Shown: positions 48,121 through 57,103, counted from the stretch's first letter. The stretch is DNA of 64,000 nucleotides from CAVQZA01 sp963724805 (GCA_963724805.1 CAVRWA010000014.1:930001-994000), one strand, 5' to 3'. Notes: generated by a model from the letters alone, not told the origin. Translations and numbers: made by a program.

Positions 48121-49461
48121 GTGGCCAAGGGGGAGACTGCGACCAAGGAGAAGACCGGAATCGCCCAGCTCGAGTGTTGTCCGACTCTTGAGCCGTGCGA
48201 GGTGTGCGATGTGATCGACGTCCGTTTTCGGCTTCCGTTTCGGCCGGCTGCGGGAGCTGCAAATCGGGCGCCGGTCACGGTGGAGGTGACGCTGCACTTC
48301 CGTCTGACGCGCTGCTCCGGGTCGTTGTCGTTGGGAGACATCCTCTACAGCACGACGCTCCTGCCGGGAGAACAGGTGCGGCTGTTCAGCAGCGACCGGC
48401 ACAGCAGGTTCAGCTTCGACAGCGAGACGAGCCTCGCCTACCGCCAGCAGACGACCTCGGAGGAGTCGTTCTTCATGGCGGGGATGGCCAGCGCAGTCAG
48501 CAACGTGAATGTCAACGAGAGCGCCTCCTCGAGCTCCTCCTTCCATAGCTCGTCGCTGAGCGGTGGCGGCGGCGCAGGACTTGATCTGGGAATCATCAAG
48601 ATCGGCGGCTCGGCCTCCGGGAGCTCCTACGACGCGAAGTCTGCAAGCGCCTTCGCGCGCAGCCTCTCCCAGCACGCCGACTCGTCCAGCCGACACGTGG
48701 AGGTCGCAACGCGGGCGGCCTCATCGACGTCGGTCGGTGAGGTCAACACTCGCACGCACACCGAGGGGGAGTCGGAGGATCAGTACGAGTCGAGCTCGCG
48801 GGTCTTCTCGAACCCAAACCGCTGCCACGCGCTGAGTTTCCTGTTCTACAAGCTGAACAAGTGCCAGACCATCCGCTGGGAGCTCGTCGGGATCGAGCGC
48901 ACGGTGCTCGACCCGGCCGCACCAACGAGCGTGGAGTTGAACGATCCTCCGCCATTCGACGGCGTGAGCGTCATTCCCGACAGCGTCTTGGCGACCAGTA
49001 GACAACGACTCGACGTCGAGCGGTCGGCCCGTGCGAGTGTCAGTGAGAACGTAACCGCGATCGGCGCGGACCTGTTCTCCCGCGCCGCGGTCCTCGCGAG
49101 CTTGGCCCGCGGGGCCGAGCCACTCACGGCGGCCGTTCGACAAGCGGCGCTCGACGCAGTCGACAAGGAGCTCATCGCAGAAGGTCTACTGGGGAAGAGC
49201 GGCGAGGTGAGCGAGGCCACGAAGAAGCTGTTCGGCTGGGAGCGCGAGATCGCGCTTCCGACAGCCGGTGTGATCGTGAAGGGCTGCCTCGACGAGTGCG
49301 ACATCTGCGAGCCGTCGCTCGACCGCGAGATCGAACTCGACCTTAGGCGAAAGCAGCTCGAGAACGAGCTGCTGAAGAAGAAGATCGACCTGCTCGAGAA
49401 GTCGCAGGAGTACCGATGCTGCCCCGACAGCGACGAGGATGAGGCAACGCCGAGCTCGTAG
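48121..49461 (+). CDS. 446-residue Cys-containing protein of unknown function
   Basis: A GTG start with GAGGGGAGA upstream. Clusters of cysteines stand at the N-terminus (LECCPTLEPCEVCDVIDVRF), in the middle (NRCHALSFLF, NKCQTIRWEL) and near the C-terminus (KGCLDECDICEP, YRCCPDSDED). A core block reads LGDILYSTTLLPGEQVRLFSSD followed by SRFSFDSETSLAYRQQ. A long Ser-rich central region (ASSSSSFHSSSLSGGGG) precedes a predicted coiled coil (LDLRRKQLENELLKKKIDLLEKS). No signal peptide or membrane helix. I do not recognise the family; the cysteines could bind zinc or form disulphides. Confidence 0.7.
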   Translation: MAKGETATKEKTGIAQLECCPTLEPCEVCDVIDVRFRLPFRPAAGAANRAPVTVEVTLHFRLTRCSGSLSLGDILYSTTLLPGEQVRLFSSDRHSRFSFDSETSLAYRQQTTSEESFFMAGMASAVSNVNVNESASSSSSFHSSSLSGGGGAGLDLGIIKIGGSASGSSYDAKSASAFARSLSQHADSSSRHVEVATRAASSTSVGEVNTRTHTEGESEDQYESSSRVFSNPNRCHALSFLFYKLNKCQTIRWELVGIERTVLDPAAPTSVELNDPPPFDGVSVIPDSVLATSRQRLDVERSARASVSENVTAIGADLFSRAAVLASLARGAEPLTAAVRQAALDAVDKELIAEGLLGKSGEVSEATKKLFGWEREIALPTAGVIVKGCLDECDICEPSLDREIELDLRRKQLENELLKKKIDLLEKSQEYRCCPDSDEDEATPSS

Positions 49462-49537
49462 TCAAGACTGGAGTGCGCCGACTCGAAGCCGTCGACCCTT
49501 CTCTACGTGGAGGTCGTCCCAGGCGGAGGGCGGCGCG

Positions 49538-49867
49538 TCATAGGGACTGATGTCCGCCGGCGCTCGCGGGGCGGTCTCGCATCGTCCGCGAAGCCTGCTT
49601 AACGCTCTCGAGCAGGACAGCCTGAAGCTCGTGGTCGGGCAGTCCCGCCTCCGTGAGGATCTGTCGGATTTCGCTTGACTGAAGATGCCGCTTGGCCCGT
49701 TGCCTGAGACCGACGTAGTCGACGGGATCGCGATTCTCTTCGAGCGCCCGCACGATCAACTCCCGCTCGCGTTCTGCCTCATAGCCCTCGAAGCCATACG
49801 CGCCAACCAGGAGCCGAGCGAACGTCTCAATCCTCTCTCGGCGGAGGTCCTGCTCGTCTTCCAACAC
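49538..49867 (-). CDS. Helical protein, paralogue of 56530-56865
   Basis: About 109 residues from a GTG (VLEDEQDLRRERIETFARLL). It closely matches the protein at 56530-56865, with the first 30 residues almost identical, then EAERERELIVRALEENRDP and AEAGLPDHELQAVLLESV. It is predicted to be all helical and strongly charged. The sequence upstream in frame to 50536 looks non-coding. Function unknown; its duplication in the window indicates a family that spreads in this accessory region. Confidence 0.55.
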   Translation of the reverse strand: MLEDEQDLRRERIETFARLLVGAYGFEGYEAERERELIVRALEENRDPVDYVGLRQRAKRHLQSSEIRQILTEAGLPDHELQAVLLESVKQASRTMRDRPASAGGHQSL

Positions 49868-50234
49868 CGACAGTCTACGCCCCCGACCAGAGCGGTCGAC
49901 GAAGTGCCCGCCCACGCACTCTGAGGACACCCACAGGCCCACCGCGGCACCGTGACGCCACGGCCCGGTCCGTTCCTCGCAGGGAGCGGGGCGCCCGGGC
50001 TCGAGCCGCTTGCGCCAGGCCACTCCCGCTCCTTCGCACACCCCTCTCGACGCGCTGTTCGGGCTGAATTCTGGTCGGTAGGCGAAAGGGACTGAGCGGG
50101 CGGAGCGTCCAAGGAAGGGGACACCGCCGCGCTCAGGCCGCAGAGCCACCAGACGACCCGTTGAACACGGAACTCGTGTCGACTTGAGCTGGCGCAGACT
50201 ATCCTCGGAGTGAGGAAGGACTAACCAGAAGTTC
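49868..50234. other. Non-coding stretch
   Basis: About 370 bp between two divergent small genes. No ORF, hairpin or repeat I could support; it should contain both promoters. Confidence 0.4.
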
Positions 50235-50582
50235 ATGTCGCGCGGGCGTCCACCGAGGAATCCTTCGTTGGTGGCGACCATCACCGTCGACCAGAAATAT
50301 CGGATCAAGGGCAACCGCTCGCTGCTGAAACGACCTATCTCGGCGTACGCAGACGCCGCGTCCGTCTCGAACGGCAACGGCACGGAGCAGATCGAGATCC
50401 TCTGCGAATGCTCCGACCCCCTTTGCAACGTGACACTCACTGTTCTCCGCAACGAATACGCACAGCTCAGGCCCGAGCGCCGGCAGCATGCCGTCGCCAC
50501 CGGGCACGAGGTGGAGTTTGCGCCTGTGCGCGTCACCTTGAGGACCGAAGCGTACGAATTCGTCGAACCCTGGCGGCCCTAG
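50235..50582 (+). CDS. Small actinobacterial protein with CxCxxxxC motif
   Basis: A 115-residue protein. The segment IEILCECSDPLCNVTLTVLRNEYAQLRPERRQHAVATGHE matches a recurring actinobacterial pattern (CECx-DPxC ... L-x-EYE-x-VR-x-DP-x-x-FAV-x-x-GHE) found in many short hypothetical proteins. Three Cys and the His of GHE may coordinate a metal. The N-terminus (TVDQKYRIKGNRSLLKRPISAY) is basic. Function unknown. A separate transcription unit; the tRNA-Thr lies 265 bp downstream. Confidence 0.6.
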   Translation: MSRGRPPRNPSLVATITVDQKYRIKGNRSLLKRPISAYADAASVSNGNGTEQIEILCECSDPLCNVTLTVLRNEYAQLRPERRQHAVATGHEVEFAPVRVTLRTEAYEFVEPWRP

Positions 50583-50847
50583 GCTGGAAATACGGACGGC
50601 TCGCGGGAGCGGCGAATCACTGAGACTTCCTTCGTCGCTTGCGAACTTCGATTGGGGGCGCCTGTAGCCCGATCGTCTGCACGCTCGAGCACCGGGATTC
50701 CGGTTCGGACCGAGTCTCGGCGCCTCACGGGGCCGTCAGACCGCGCGCTCAGCTTGGTGACTGGTTTGCGCTGACTTGGCACAGGGCTCAGCACACCGTC
50801 CGCGATGGGCAGGTAGTGCGCCGCGAAGTAGCTATTCTTCGGGCCGC

Positions 50848-50920
50848 GCCGACGTAGCTCAGCTGGTAGAGCACATCACTCGTAATGATGGGGTCCGGGG
50901 TTCGAGTCCCCGCGTCGGCT
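50848..50920 (+). tRNA. tRNA-Thr (anticodon CGT)
   Basis: Acceptor arms GCCGACG (50848-50854) and CGTCGGC (50913-50919) pair perfectly. D stem GCTC/GAGC, anticodon stem CATCA/TGATG with loop CTCGTAA (anticodon CGT, reading ACG), and T stem CGGGG/CCCCG with loop TTCGAGT are all intact. No CCA is encoded. tRNA genes are common integration sites, and a lower-GC gene follows. Confidence 0.96.
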
Positions 50921-51121
50921 CTTCCCGGTCGGTGTCAAGCCCGGTGCCAATCCCGACGATCGGTGGGGCAGGCGTCTGGTTCAAGGACGCCAAGAGCGCG
51001 GAGCGCCGCCTGGGCCAGTGTTCGCGAATGACGGCTGACGCACTACTCGCTCCTGCCGACGGCCTCGAGATCCGGGTCATTGGCGAGATACGCTGCCCAC
51101 TGGGCGTCTTGAATCATCACC

Positions 51122-52132
51122 ATGGCTAGACGGAACTATTTAGTGGAGGGCTTATCTGGTGCCGGCAAATCCTCGGTCTACGAGGAGCTGATCCGACGTG
51201 GCTACAAGGCCATCAGTACCGACCGGGCTTGGAAGTACCATGCCGACCCTGACACCGGTCTCCCAGGTCGGCCCATTCATCACGACAACTCAATGTGGGA
51301 CCAGCAAAAAGTCGTCAGCGAACTCGAAAGCCCGGAACCAGAAGTGTTGTTTGTTTGTGGAAGCAGCCGCAACCGCGACCGCTTTCTGCCCTATTTCACC
51401 AAGATATTCAACCTCCGCATCGGCGATGACACCATGCGTCGACGCCTCCAAGAGCGCACCAACAATGAATTTGGCAAGCTTCCCGAGGAAGTCGAACTTA
51501 TGCTCAGGCTCAATCGAAGCGACGAGAAACCGGCCGGAGCCATAGATGTGGACGCTACCCAGCCTGTCGACCAGGTGGTCGACGAATTGCTTCGCTTAGC
51601 AAATTGCAGAACCGTGACGAGCGACTCGACGCTGACACCATGGTCTAAACGCGGGTCCGCGATTGGTCAGTCATTCGTGATCTCTGAGTCCGCACTCCCG
51701 ATCGAGCAGGCTGCTGCTAGCCCGCGGAAGCGCATCGTCCGTGGAACGTCGGATGAATTCTGGGATGTCCTAGGCCGCGAGACCATCACTCGCATCGAAT
51801 ACGCCTGGTCTGGCTACGTTCTTGCGACGCTGTTGCCGTACCTCGACGAGCAGGGCATCGAGCTTATGCACTCTGACCATGAGGTGGCCTCGACCATCTC
51901 GCAGACCCGCGAGGGCTCGGTCTTTGTCCTCACGTCAGATCACCGTGAGCGTTACTTGGCACGCCTCGATCCAAGTGCGTTCGACGGGGCAGTGCTTCGC
52001 CGCTACTACGAGGAGTTCAACGAGACGGCAGCAGAGGGCGTCGATTACGCAATGCTGGACGGGATTGCTTTCTTTCGTGACACGCTCGCGCCTCTCGACT
52101 CCGCCATCGTGGCCGTGTTCATCATCGGATAG
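51122..52132 (+). CDS. P-loop NTPase with a separate C-terminal domain, lower-GC gene
   Basis: A 336-residue protein. Residues about 1-160 are a small-molecule kinase-like P-loop domain: YLVEGLSGAGKSSVYEELIRRGY, with Asp in ISTDRAWKYH and a conserved LRIGDDTMRRRLQERTNNEFG lid-like stretch. Residues about 175-336 form a distinct domain (RIVRGTSDEFWDVLGRETITRIEYAWSGYV, VFVLTSDHRERYLARLDP, FFRDTLAPLDSAIVAVFII) that I do not recognise. Codon use is AT-richer than the neighbours, with TTA and AAA codons, and the gene lies just after tRNA-Thr, so recent horizontal gain is likely. A kinase acting on a nucleoside or antibiotic is possible. Confidence 0.65.
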   Translation: MARRNYLVEGLSGAGKSSVYEELIRRGYKAISTDRAWKYHADPDTGLPGRPIHHDNSMWDQQKVVSELESPEPEVLFVCGSSRNRDRFLPYFTKIFNLRIGDDTMRRRLQERTNNEFGKLPEEVELMLRLNRSDEKPAGAIDVDATQPVDQVVDELLRLANCRTVTSDSTLTPWSKRGSAIGQSFVISESALPIEQAAASPRKRIVRGTSDEFWDVLGRETITRIEYAWSGYVLATLLPYLDEQGIELMHSDHEVASTISQTREGSVFVLTSDHRERYLARLDPSAFDGAVLRRYYEEFNETAAEGVDYAMLDGIAFFRDTLAPLDSAIVAVFIIG

Positions 52133-52225
52133 TCCCTGCCCAGGCCGCGTGCGCTCGACTGCGCGAACGTACTCTCGCTTGAACTTCTGAAAGGGTGTCA
52201 CTTGGTGTGCGCGCATGCCCGCGTT

Positions 52226-52302
52226 TACTTGACACACGCTTGACACACCCCGAAATTCGGCTCCAGCACTGGGTTTGCGGAGGGACCACATCATAGGGTC
52301 CC
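52226..52302. repeat. Composite intergenic repeat, copy 1
   Basis: Contains a block identical over 25 bp with 57025-57049, itself built from two TTGACACAC units, and 50 bp later the hairpin GGGACC-ACATCATAG-GGTCCC (52282-52302), identical in copy 2. Between them, GGGTTTGCGGAGGG (52271-52284) is the reverse complement of a segment at 57047-57060 in copy 2. No ORF. Confidence 0.7.
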
Positions 52303-52373
52303 CGCCCGGGTGTATCGGCTGGCTCGGGCTCGGCGCCGGTGTGGCTCCGGCGTTGACCGGCTAGCGTTGCGGG

Positions 52374-53033
52374 GTGCCCGAGGTGAGCCACTCGACTATC
52401 GTGGTCTTCGATCTTGGCGGTGTCCTCATCGACTGGGATCCGCGCCATCTGTACCGGCAGCTGTTCGAGGACCCCGCCGAGATGGAGGCGTTCCTTGCCG
52501 AGGTGACCACGGCCGAGTGGAATGCGCATCAGGACGCAGGGCGGCCCTGGGCCGAGGCGATCGAGATTCTGGTCGCCGAGCATCCGGAGCGGCGTGAGCT
52601 CATCGAGGCGTTCCATCGGCGATGGCCCGAGATGCTGGCCGGGGAGATTCCGGGAACGGTCGAGGTGCTGGCCGATCTGCGCACCGGGGACACACGATTG
52701 GTCGCGCTGAGTAACTGGTCGGCGGAGATGTTCCCGGTCGCGCGAGAGCGGTTCGACTTCCTGGCGTGGTTCGAGGGGATCGTCATCTCGGGCGAGGTCG
52801 GGGTGAACAAGCCCGACTCGCGGATCTTCGGACACCTCCTTGAGCGGTTCGGGATCGAACCGGGAGAGGCACTGTTCATCGACGACTCCCCGGCGAACAT
52901 CGATGCGGCGACAGCGCTCGGGTTTCGCGTGATCCAGTTCACCGACGCAACAGCCTTGCGGCGCGAGTTGGCACAACTCGGGCTCCTTTCGGATGTCGGG
53001 GCTGCGTCGCCACCGCGACAATCATCCGGCTAG
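52374..53033 (+). CDS. HAD-superfamily subclass IA hydrolase
   Basis: A 219-residue phosphatase or dehalogenase-like HAD protein. Motif I is IVVFDLGGVLIDWDP (the second acidic residue of DxD is replaced by Gly-Gly, as in YihX-type enzymes), motif II LVALSNWS, motif III Lys in GVNKPDSRIFGHLLERF, and motif IV ALFIDDSPANIDAATALGF. A four-helix cap lies between motif I and II. It resembles YihX alpha-D-glucose-1-phosphate phosphatase, which would fit the nearby GH65 phosphorylase fusion, but this link is inference. GTG start; a second GTG lies three codons later. Confidence 0.85.
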   Translation: MPEVSHSTIVVFDLGGVLIDWDPRHLYRQLFEDPAEMEAFLAEVTTAEWNAHQDAGRPWAEAIEILVAEHPERRELIEAFHRRWPEMLAGEIPGTVEVLADLRTGDTRLVALSNWSAEMFPVARERFDFLAWFEGIVISGEVGVNKPDSRIFGHLLERFGIEPGEALFIDDSPANIDAATALGFRVIQFTDATALRRELAQLGLLSDVGAASPPRQSSG

Positions 53034-53481
53034 TTAGGAAACCGGTTCCTGAGGTCCTCGCTCAGGTGACGGGACTGGACCCTCCGTATCGAGGTAATCC
53101 CGATCTACGAATCAACGCCCGACGTCTGACTCAGCGCTCAAGCCCGAAACGTGCTGCGGGGATTACACCGATGCGCGGTCGGCGCGGCACACGTACGTTG
53201 GGTCAAGAGATGAGTCGTATGCGGCCACGCGAACCGAGGATCGTCTGCTTCATGGGCTTCAGTGGCACAGGCCACTAGGCTCGAATGTCTGCCGGCGCTA
53301 CCGCGTCGGCGTTGCATAGTCAGTTCTTCCGCTCATCTCGCACCGTCGTCCAGGTCAAGCGCAGCCGGCTCGGTGATCCAGGCCGCCGGCCGAGCGCCGA
53401 CTAGAAAGAGCGTGAGATGACTGCGGTCTTCGTCCCACGGTCTTGGCCGAGGCGGCGGCGGATGACCGATTGGCCGGTCGC
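53034..53481. other. Non-coding stretch before the GH65 fusion gene
   Basis: About 450 bp without a gene I can support. The GH65 frame is open back to a TTG at 53443. No hairpin or repeat stands out. Confidence 0.4.
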
Positions 53482-56412
53482 ATGAAGGCGCCCGGCCGCG
53501 TGTCCTTGCCCCAGCCGCTCGACCGTCGTTTCGAAGCGTGCGTGTTCGACTGGGACGGCACCGCTGTCGCCGACCGGGCCGCGGATGCCGGCAAGGCGCG
53601 CGACCTGTTCGCCGCCCTGCTCGGCTCCGGCTTCGACCTGGCCGTGATCACCGGCACCAAGCTCGCCAACGTCGACGACCAGCTTGGCCTGCGTCCCGAC
53701 GGCCCCGGCCGGATGCTGGTCTGCTGCAACCGCGGCTCCGAAGTGTTCGAGCTCGGCCCGGACGGTGCCGCGCCGCTGTTCCGCCGCAGCGCCAGCGCCC
53801 GCGAAGACGAACAGCTGAGCGCAGCCGCGGCGCTGCTGCGAGCCCGGCTTGGCGAGCGCGGCCTCGAGACAGGGCTTATCTCCGACCGGATGAACCGGCG
53901 CAAGGTCGACCTGATCCCGCTGCCTGCCTGGGCGGAACCGCCGAAGGCGAAGCTCCCCCAGCTGCTCGCCGCGGTCGAAACGCGCTTGGCGCAGGCCGGG
54001 ATCAGCGGCGGCCTGCCGCAAGCGATCGAGCTGGCGCTCACCTGCTGCCGGGAAGCCGGACTGGCCGATGCCCGCGTCACGTCAGACGCGAAGTACCTCG
54101 AGCTCGGCCTGACCGACAAGACGCACGCCGCCTCATACGTGTTCGACTGGCTCGGCCGGCGTGGTCTGCGCTCGGAGCAGGTGCTGATCGCCGGCGACGA
54201 GCTCGGCCCGCTCGGCGGCTGCGCCGGCTCCGACTCGCTGATGCTCATCCCCGCGGCGGACCGCGCGATCAGCTTCTCCGTCGGCCCGGAGCCAAACGGC
54301 GTGCCCGCCGGGGTGCTGCATCTCCCGGGCGGCCCCGCGCGCTTCCTCGACCTGCTCGGCGGCCAGTTACGGCGCCGCCGCGACGGCGAGCTGCCCGCGC
54401 TCTGCGCCGATCACGGCTGGCAGATCGTGCTCGACGGCGTCGGCGGCGAGGAGGAGCCGGTGCGCGAGACGCTGCTCGCGCTCGGCGACGGCCGCTACGG
54501 CACGCGCGGCACCGCCTTGAACGCCGTCGCCGGGCAGGCAACGCTCGCCGGGGGCCGCTACGCCGGCAACGGTGCCGCCGAGGAGCTGCTCGCCTGCCCG
54601 ATCTGGAACCGGATCGACGGCGCCCAGGGTGAGCGCTACCGGAGGGTGCTCGATCTGAGGACCGGCACGCTCCACCATCAGCTCGAGGGGCCCGACGGGC
54701 GCCTGGACGCGCTCCTGTTTGCCTCGCTCGGCCGGCCCGGCACCGCCTGCCTGCGTGCCCGCGCCGACCAGGCCGCCCTGCTCCGCAACGGGACGCCGCT
54801 GGCCGCGCCCAAACAGCCGGGCACGGAGACGCGTTTCTCCCGGCGCGGCCAGGTGACGATCGCCGAGAGCTGGAACGTGGATCGAGTCTTCGCCGCTGCG
54901 TCCGAGCACTGCCTCGGCGACAGGCTCGACAGGCTTGCCTGCTACGCGCCCGACGAGCGTGGCGCGCTGACCGCGCTCGGCGTCGCCAGCAGCGAAGGCT
55001 TCGAGCGACTCTACAGCGCCCAGCGGCAAGACTGGGGTGAGCGCTGGGATAACTGCGACATTACGATCGAGGGCGCGCCGGAGCTCGAACGTGCCGTTCG
55101 CTTCAGCCTGTTCGGCTTGATGGTCGCCGCAACCAACGAGGGCGAAGCGGCGATTGGTGCCCGCGGCCTCACCGGGTCCGGCTACCGGGGTCACGTCTTC
55201 TGGGACACCGACGTCTACACACTGCCGTTCTTCGCCGCCACCGATCCCGCCGCGGCCAAGGCGATCCTGCGCTACCGGCTGAACCGGCTCGAAGCCGCCC
55301 GCGCCGTCGCCGCCGCCTACCGCCGCGAGGGCGCCCGTTTCCCCTGGGAGTCCACCCGCTCCGGCCTCGACGTCACCCCTCCGCTCCTGCGCGACGCGGC
55401 CGGCCGGTCCGTACCGGTCCGCACCGGCAGCCACGAGGAGCACGTTGCCGCCGACGTCGCCTGGGCGGCCGACTGCTACCTGGCCTGGACCGGCGACCAC
55501 ACCTTCGAGCCCGAAGCGCGCACCCTGTTCGTCGAGAGCGCCCGCTACTGGGCCTCCCGGATCCGGCTCGACCGGCAAGGACACGGCCACATATACGGGG
55601 TGATCGGCCCGGACGAATACCACGAGCCAGTCGACGACTCCGCCTACACCAACGTCATGGCCCGCTGGAACCTGCGCCGCGCCGCCCGCGCCGTCTCCGA
55701 GCTGCCCGGGGATGACGTGTCGCTCGCCGCGCGCGAACGCTGGCTTTCGCTCGCCGACTGCATCGTCGACGGCTACGACCCGCAGACCGGCATCTACGAG
55801 GAGTTCGCAGGCTTCCACCGGCTGGAGCCGCTCGTCGCCGCCGAGCTCGCCGAGCGGCCCTTCGACGCCGACCGGCTCGTCGGCCGCGAACGGACGAAGA
55901 ACTCGCAGCTTGTCAAGCAGGCCGACGTCGTGCTACTGCACCAGCTCGTCCCGGGCGAGGTCGCCCCCGGCTCGCTGCAGCCGAACCTCGACTTCTACGA
56001 GCCGCGCACCTCACACGGCTCCTCGCTGTCACCGGCGATGCACGCCCTGCTGCTGGCCCGCGTCGGCCGGCTCGAGCAAGCGGTCCGCTACCTGGAGACC
56101 GCGGCCCAATTCGACCTCGAGAACCGGAACGGCACGAGCCACCACGGCCAGCACACCGCCACCCAAGGCGGCGTCTGGCAGGCGCTCGCCTACGGCTTCG
56201 CCGGGCTGCGCCCCGACGGCGACTGCCTCCAGCTCGACCCGCGCCTGCCGGCGGACTGGCAGGCGTTGAGTCTGACCGTTCGCTACCGTGGCGCCCGGGT
56301 CAAGCTGCGGATCGAACGCGACCGTGTCCTGGTCAGCGCGAGTGGGCCGACGCTCGTGCGTCGTCCCAGCGGCCTGCCCGTCCTGGTCGACGCCGAGCCG
56401 GTCGAGCTCTAG
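53482..56412 (+). CDS. HAD phosphatase domain fused to GH65 disaccharide phosphorylase (OtsB1-like architecture)
   Basis: About 976 residues. The N-terminal 260 residues are a HAD domain: FEACVFDWDGTAVADRAADA (nucleophile region), LAVITGTKLANVDDQL, NRRKVDLIPL and VLIAGDELGPLGG. After about residue 310 comes a GH65 protein: super-beta-sandwich, then an (alpha/alpha)6 barrel with GHVFWDTDVYTLPFFA, HIYGVIGPDEYHEP (catalytic Glu in the ExYHE segment), VDDSAYTNVMARWNLR, QLVKQADVVLLHQL and FYEPRTSHGSSLSPAMHALL. GH65 enzymes phosphorolyse trehalose, maltose, kojibiose and related disaccharides. The order HAD then GH65 matches mycobacterial OtsB1. Start ATG 53482; TTG 53443 is also possible. Confidence 0.88.
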   Translation: MKAPGRVSLPQPLDRRFEACVFDWDGTAVADRAADAGKARDLFAALLGSGFDLAVITGTKLANVDDQLGLRPDGPGRMLVCCNRGSEVFELGPDGAAPLFRRSASAREDEQLSAAAALLRARLGERGLETGLISDRMNRRKVDLIPLPAWAEPPKAKLPQLLAAVETRLAQAGISGGLPQAIELALTCCREAGLADARVTSDAKYLELGLTDKTHAASYVFDWLGRRGLRSEQVLIAGDELGPLGGCAGSDSLMLIPAADRAISFSVGPEPNGVPAGVLHLPGGPARFLDLLGGQLRRRRDGELPALCADHGWQIVLDGVGGEEEPVRETLLALGDGRYGTRGTALNAVAGQATLAGGRYAGNGAAEELLACPIWNRIDGAQGERYRRVLDLRTGTLHHQLEGPDGRLDALLFASLGRPGTACLRARADQAALLRNGTPLAAPKQPGTETRFSRRGQVTIAESWNVDRVFAAASEHCLGDRLDRLACYAPDERGALTALGVASSEGFERLYSAQRQDWGERWDNCDITIEGAPELERAVRFSLFGLMVAATNEGEAAIGARGLTGSGYRGHVFWDTDVYTLPFFAATDPAAAKAILRYRLNRLEAARAVAAAYRREGARFPWESTRSGLDVTPPLLRDAAGRSVPVRTGSHEEHVAADVAWAADCYLAWTGDHTFEPEARTLFVESARYWASRIRLDRQGHGHIYGVIGPDEYHEPVDDSAYTNVMARWNLRRAARAVSELPGDDVSLAARERWLSLADCIVDGYDPQTGIYEEFAGFHRLEPLVAAELAERPFDADRLVGRERTKNSQLVKQADVVLLHQLVPGEVAPGSLQPNLDFYEPRTSHGSSLSPAMHALLLARVGRLEQAVRYLETAAQFDLENRNGTSHHGQHTATQGGVWQALAYGFAGLRPDGDCLQLDPRLPADWQALSLTVRYRGARVKLRIERDRVLVSASGPTLVRRPSGLPVLVDAEPVEL

Positions 56413-56529
56413 CAGCGCTCCGGCGACCTATCGGGGCGCTCCGCCGTCCTCCTTCTCGAGGTACGGCCTGACGAAACTGGCGTACTCGGAGTAGCAGCGG
56501 GTGCGATACTCGGGTCTCAGGGAGAACGG

Positions 56530-56865
56530 GTGAACGTGTTGGAAGATGAGCAAGATCTACGCCGAGAACGGATCGAGACGTTCGCTCGACTCCTAGTCGA
56601 CGCGTACGGCTTCGAAGGCGATGAGGCTGAACGCGAGCGGAAGAGGATCGTGCGGGCGCTGGACAAGAACCGTGATCCCATCCACTACGTCCGCCTCCAG
56701 CGACGGGCCAAGCGTCAAGTTCAAGAGAGCGATCTCCGACGGATGGTCGCGGAGGCAGGATTGCCTGATGATGAGCTTGAGGCTGTCCTTCGGGAGAGCA
56801 TCAGGAGGGTTTCGCAGAGCGCTCGAGACCACAGCGCGCGCACTGACGAACCTCGGTCCCGATGA
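56530..56865 (+). CDS. Helical protein, paralogue of 49538-49867
   Basis: A 111-residue charged helical protein from a GTG. The N-terminus VLEDEQDLRRERIETFARLLV is nearly identical to the protein at 49538-49867, followed by AYGFEGDEAERERKRIVRAL and AEAGLPDDELEAVLRESI. Sequence diverges toward the C-terminus, so one copy is a real duplicate and not an assembly artefact. Function unknown. It lies between the GH65 gene and the second composite repeat. Confidence 0.6.
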   Translation: MNVLEDEQDLRRERIETFARLLVDAYGFEGDEAERERKRIVRALDKNRDPIHYVRLQRRAKRQVQESDLRRMVAEAGLPDDELEAVLRESIRRVSQSARDHSARTDEPRSR

Positions 56866-57024
56866 TGCGCGTGGTTCGGCGCCCAACGGGGGCCGACACT
56901 GGTCAGTGCGGGTGTCGCACGGGTTACACCGGGCTACCGTGACCCGGGGACGGCGACACGACGGCAAGTGTGCGACGCGAAGCCGGAGAGAACCGGTTGG
57001 CCACCTGTGTGCAAGCGCCTCGTC

Positions 57025-57103
57025 TACTTGACACACGCTTGACACACCCTCCGCAAACCCGCTCCAGCAAAGGGATTGAGACGGGACCACATCATAGGGT
57101 CCC
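57025..57103. repeat. Composite intergenic repeat, copy 2
   Basis: Shares with 52226-52302 the 25-bp block with two TTGACACAC units (57025-57049) and the GGGACC-ACATCATAG-GGTCCC hairpin (57083-57103), both in direct orientation, while the segment at 57047-57060 between them is inverted. The two copies bracket about 4.8 kb holding the two HAD genes and one copy of the helical family. Confidence 0.7.

Noticed and set aside
49868..50536. Upstream part of a 332-codon minus-strand frame
   Set aside because: Cys/Ser/Arg-rich non-coding composition, antisense to the gene at 50235-50582; only the last 109 codons match the paralogue.
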